Made by a program: the position numbers and the translations under genes. This document shows positions 32,638-34,571 of a DNA stretch of 34,571 bases, in pieces (positions within the stretch are counted from its first letter, which is position 1; every line of letters starts with the position of its first letter). Source of the stretch: an uncultured Saprospiraceae bacterium (GTDB taxonomy: Bacteria > Bacteroidota > Bacteroidia > Chitinophagales > Saprospiraceae); assembly GCA_937995675.1 (NCBI GenBank), contig CALKJE010000313.1:1-34571 (forward strand), read 5' to 3'. Below the pieces are notes generated by a model. That model was given only the letters and a program-made list of their open reading frames with translations, searched no databases and had not been told where the DNA came from.

Positions 32638-34571
32638 TTACCGAATGATTGTTATTGAACCGTTATAAATTTCTCCTGAAGCCACATCAATAATAATTTG
32701 ATAATAGTAAGTTCCTTCAGGTAGTATTTGACCTTTCTGATTTGTTCCGTTCCAATCGTTTTGATAATTATCTACACTAAATATTACATTACCCCAGCGA
32801 TTAACAACTGAAACTTGATTGCTTGGCTTTTGTAAAATACCTGGTATTACCCAAAAATCATTTAAGCCATCATTGTTTGGACTAATCGCATCTGGAATGA
32901 CGAGTCGATCAAAAGTAATCGAGATATCCACTTCTGCTTCCGCACAAATATCAGGACATTCAGCAACACAAATTTGATAAGTAAAGAAATCACTATCACT
33001 CTGTGGATCAATTGCCTGATACTGGAAGGTACCATCATCTGATAATTGAATTGTTCCTGAAGTTGGAGTAGAAACTAAACCATTGACAATATTTAAGGTA
33101 GGTTCTGATTCATCATTCACCGAAAGATTTTCTTCTAAAATTTCACCAAAACTCATTTCATATTCATCATCCATCGGCAATAGTTGATCACTAGATAGCG
33201 TAGCATTACCCATACAAGGAACACAAACGGAACCATCTGCATCCAAAATAATTTCGACATCATTCTCTGTACACGCATCTCCATCATCACATGGCACGAC
33301 AGAAGTTTCTCCATTATCACAAGTTACCAATGTTCCCATACAAGGGATACAAATAGAATTATCACAATCTAGAATTGTCTGTTGGTCATTAATGGTTGCT
33401 GGATTATTATCATCACAATCTACAACAGAGGTCGCACCATTCGAACAATCTATCGGCGTAATTTCACATTCACAAGTTGTTTCATTCCATTCTTCCATTC
33501 CATTGGTACAGTCATTATCATCGACACATGGCACTGGAATATTTTCCTGTAGACACTCGCAAGTAGTCGCATCCCACACTTCATCACCATTCGAACAATC
33601 GCCGTCATCGACACAAGGTACTGGAACGTTTTCTTGCAAACACTCACACGTAGTCGCATCCCACACTTCATCGCCATTCGAACAGTCGCCATCATCGACA
33701 CACGGTACTGGAACGTTTTCTTGTAAACACTCACACGTAGTCGCATCCCACACTTCATCGCCATTCGAACAATCTCCATCATCTACACACGGTACTGGAA
33801 CGTTTTCTTGTAAACACTCACACGTAGTTTCATCCCACACTTCAACACCATTCGAACAATCTCCATCATCTGTACATGCTACCGGAACGTTGATCGTAAT
33901 ACAATCACAAATTCCTGTATCCCATATTTCCTCTCCATTTGCACAAATTCCATCATCACATGTTCCCGGATCTACACATACTGTATTACATGAGCCATCG
34001 TCACATGTCGCATCTGGATCATAATTTGGATCGGTTGGATTCGTACATCCAAACACTGGCGGAGTTACTATACAATCACATGTAGTCGCATCCCAGGCTT
34101 CAAAACCATTCGAACAATCTCCATCATCCGTACACGGTACCGGAATATTTTCCTGTGTACACTCACATGTAGTTGCATCCCATACTTCGTCACCATTCGA
34201 ACAGTCCCCATCATCCGTACATGGAATCGGAATATTTTCTTGCGAACACTCACATGTAATCTCATCCCATACTTCAATACCATTCGAACAATCTCCGTCA
34301 TCCGTACATGGGATCGGAACGTTGATCGTAATACAATCACAAATTCCTGTATCCCATATTTCCTCTCCATTTGCACAAATTCCATCATCACATGTTCCCG
34401 GATCTACACATACTGTATTACATGAACCATCATCACACGTAGCATCTGGATCATAATTTGGATCGGTTGGATTCGTACATCCAAACACTGGCGGAGTTAC
34501 TATACAATCACATGTAGTCGCATCCCAGGCTTCAAAACCATTCGAACAATCTCCATCATCCGTACATGGTA
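32638..34571 (-). CDS. Cysteine-rich tandem-repeat T9SS (type B) surface protein, N terminus outside window
   Basis: At least 643 residues; the frame is open to the right edge, so the signal peptide lies beyond it. The visible part is an array of about 29-residue units (consensus PCVDDGDCSNGDEVWDATTC then EC and a short linker; Cys spacing C-x5-C-x11-C-x-C-x8), broken by longer modules of the FGCTNPTDPNYDPDATCDDG type, which resemble calcium-binding repeats of marine Bacteroidota. After a non-repetitive region with two CIPC/CVPC motifs and a cadherin-like domain (about 33180-32930) comes the C-terminal sorting domain (IPDAISPNNDGLNDFW, VVNRWGNVIFSV, GTYYYQII). Likely role: surface adhesion or gliding, exported by T9SS with the adjacent PorP/SprF protein. 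Confidence 0.9.
   Translation of the reverse strand, partial: PCTDDGDCSNGFEAWDATTCDCIVTPPVFGCTNPTDPNYDPDATCDDGSCNTVCVDPGTCDDGICANGEEIWDTGICDCITINVPIPCTDDGDCSNGIEVWDEITCECSQENIPIPCTDDGDCSNGDEVWDATTCECTQENIPVPCTDDGDCSNGFEAWDATTCDCIVTPPVFGCTNPTDPNYDPDATCDDGSCNTVCVDPGTCDDGICANGEEIWDTGICDCITINVPVACTDDGDCSNGVEVWDETTCECLQENVPVPCVDDGDCSNGDEVWDATTCECLQENVPVPCVDDGDCSNGDEVWDATTCECLQENVPVPCVDDGDCSNGDEVWDATTCECLQENIPVPCVDDNDCTNGMEEWNETTCECEITPIDCSNGATSVVDCDDNNPATINDQQTILDCDNSICIPCMGTLVTCDNGETSVVPCDDGDACTENDVEIILDADGSVCVPCMGNATLSSDQLLPMDDEYEMSFGEILEENLSVNDESEPTLNIVNGLVSTPTSGTIQLSDDGTFQYQAIDPQSDSDFFTYQICVAECPDICAEAEVDISITFDRLVIPDAISPNNDGLNDFWVIPGILQKPSNQVSVVNRWGNVIFSVDNYQNDWNGTNQKGQILPEGTYYYQIIIDVASGEIYNGSITIIR
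33460..34571 (-). repeat. Nested tandem repeats inside the surface-protein gene (87-bp and 432-bp periods)
   Basis: Adjacent units repeat with an exact 87-bp step (for example CATTCGAAC at 33588 and again at 33675). A higher-order block repeats with a 432-bp step: ATAATTTGGATCGGTTGGAT occurs at 34021 and at 34453. Copies are nearly identical in DNA as well as protein, which points to recent duplication or gene conversion. The array continues past the right edge. Confidence 0.9.

Noticed and set aside
33392-34024. 210-codon plus-strand frame opposite the cysteine-rich repeat gene
   Set aside because: It is the antisense shadow of the 87-bp repeats (Ser/His-rich, periodic) and has no start signal or family resemblance.

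Overview
The window is AT-rich chromosomal DNA from a member of the Bacteroidota, most likely a Saprospiria/Lewinella-like lineage (lineage inferred, not proven). Evidence: two proteins with the gliding-motility-type (type B) C-terminal signal of the type IX secretion system (T9SS), a PorP/SprF-family protein next to one of them, paired DUF3857 proteins, a carboxypeptidase-regulatory-domain TonB receptor, many signal peptides ending just before Gln, no obvious Shine-Dalgarno sequences, and several TAnnTTTG (-7) promoter elements. No rRNA, tRNA, CRISPR array, transposase or phage gene was seen.

Layout. 1-4.5 kb: end of a sugar-phosphate isomerase/epimerase, a perfect palindrome acting as a two-way terminator, then two DUF3857/transglutaminase-fold paralogues on the minus strand. 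4.7-8.9 kb: a TonB-dependent receptor and a methionine-type aminotransferase. 9-13.2 kb (minus): a secreted unknown, a T9SS-exported adhesin-like protein, a small MscS channel. 13.3-16.4 kb: RecX, a 74-residue double-glycine leader peptide resembling Bacteroidota lanthipeptide precursors, an all-helical unknown, and a stand-alone LytTR DNA-binding protein. 16.4-19.4 kb (minus): a thioredoxin-fold protein, and a two-gene unit of a VanY-like lipoprotein peptidase and a 473-residue conserved unknown. 19.7-22.5 kb: an HI0933/YhiN flavoprotein and two small unknowns set among inverted-repeat elements. 22.5-23.2 kb: a gene-free stretch with a candidate small RNA ending in a UUCG-loop terminator. 23.2-27.0 kb: two secreted unknowns, then a (6-4)-photolyase-type protein with too few cysteines for its usual iron-sulfur cluster. 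27.4-31.4 kb: a glycine-zipper protein, a membrane-anchored AraC regulator, a PQQ sugar dehydrogenase lipoprotein coupled to an NTF2-like lipoprotein, and a Tat-exported DinB protein. 31.7 kb to the right edge (minus): PorP/SprF and a cysteine-rich tandem-repeat T9SS protein cut by the edge.

How the genes relate. Most of the window is ordinary housekeeping and cell-envelope content. The clearest functional pair is the cysteine-rich repeat protein and its PorP/SprF partner. The less expected signals are the isolated double-glycine peptide with no visible maturation genes, the cysteine-poor photolyase, the 28-bp GTAGAGACG palindrome that sits in two convergent-gene junctions and supplies stop codons at one of them, a family of about 0.2-kb palindromic elements, and the candidate small RNA. 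No complete new multi-gene system is evident.
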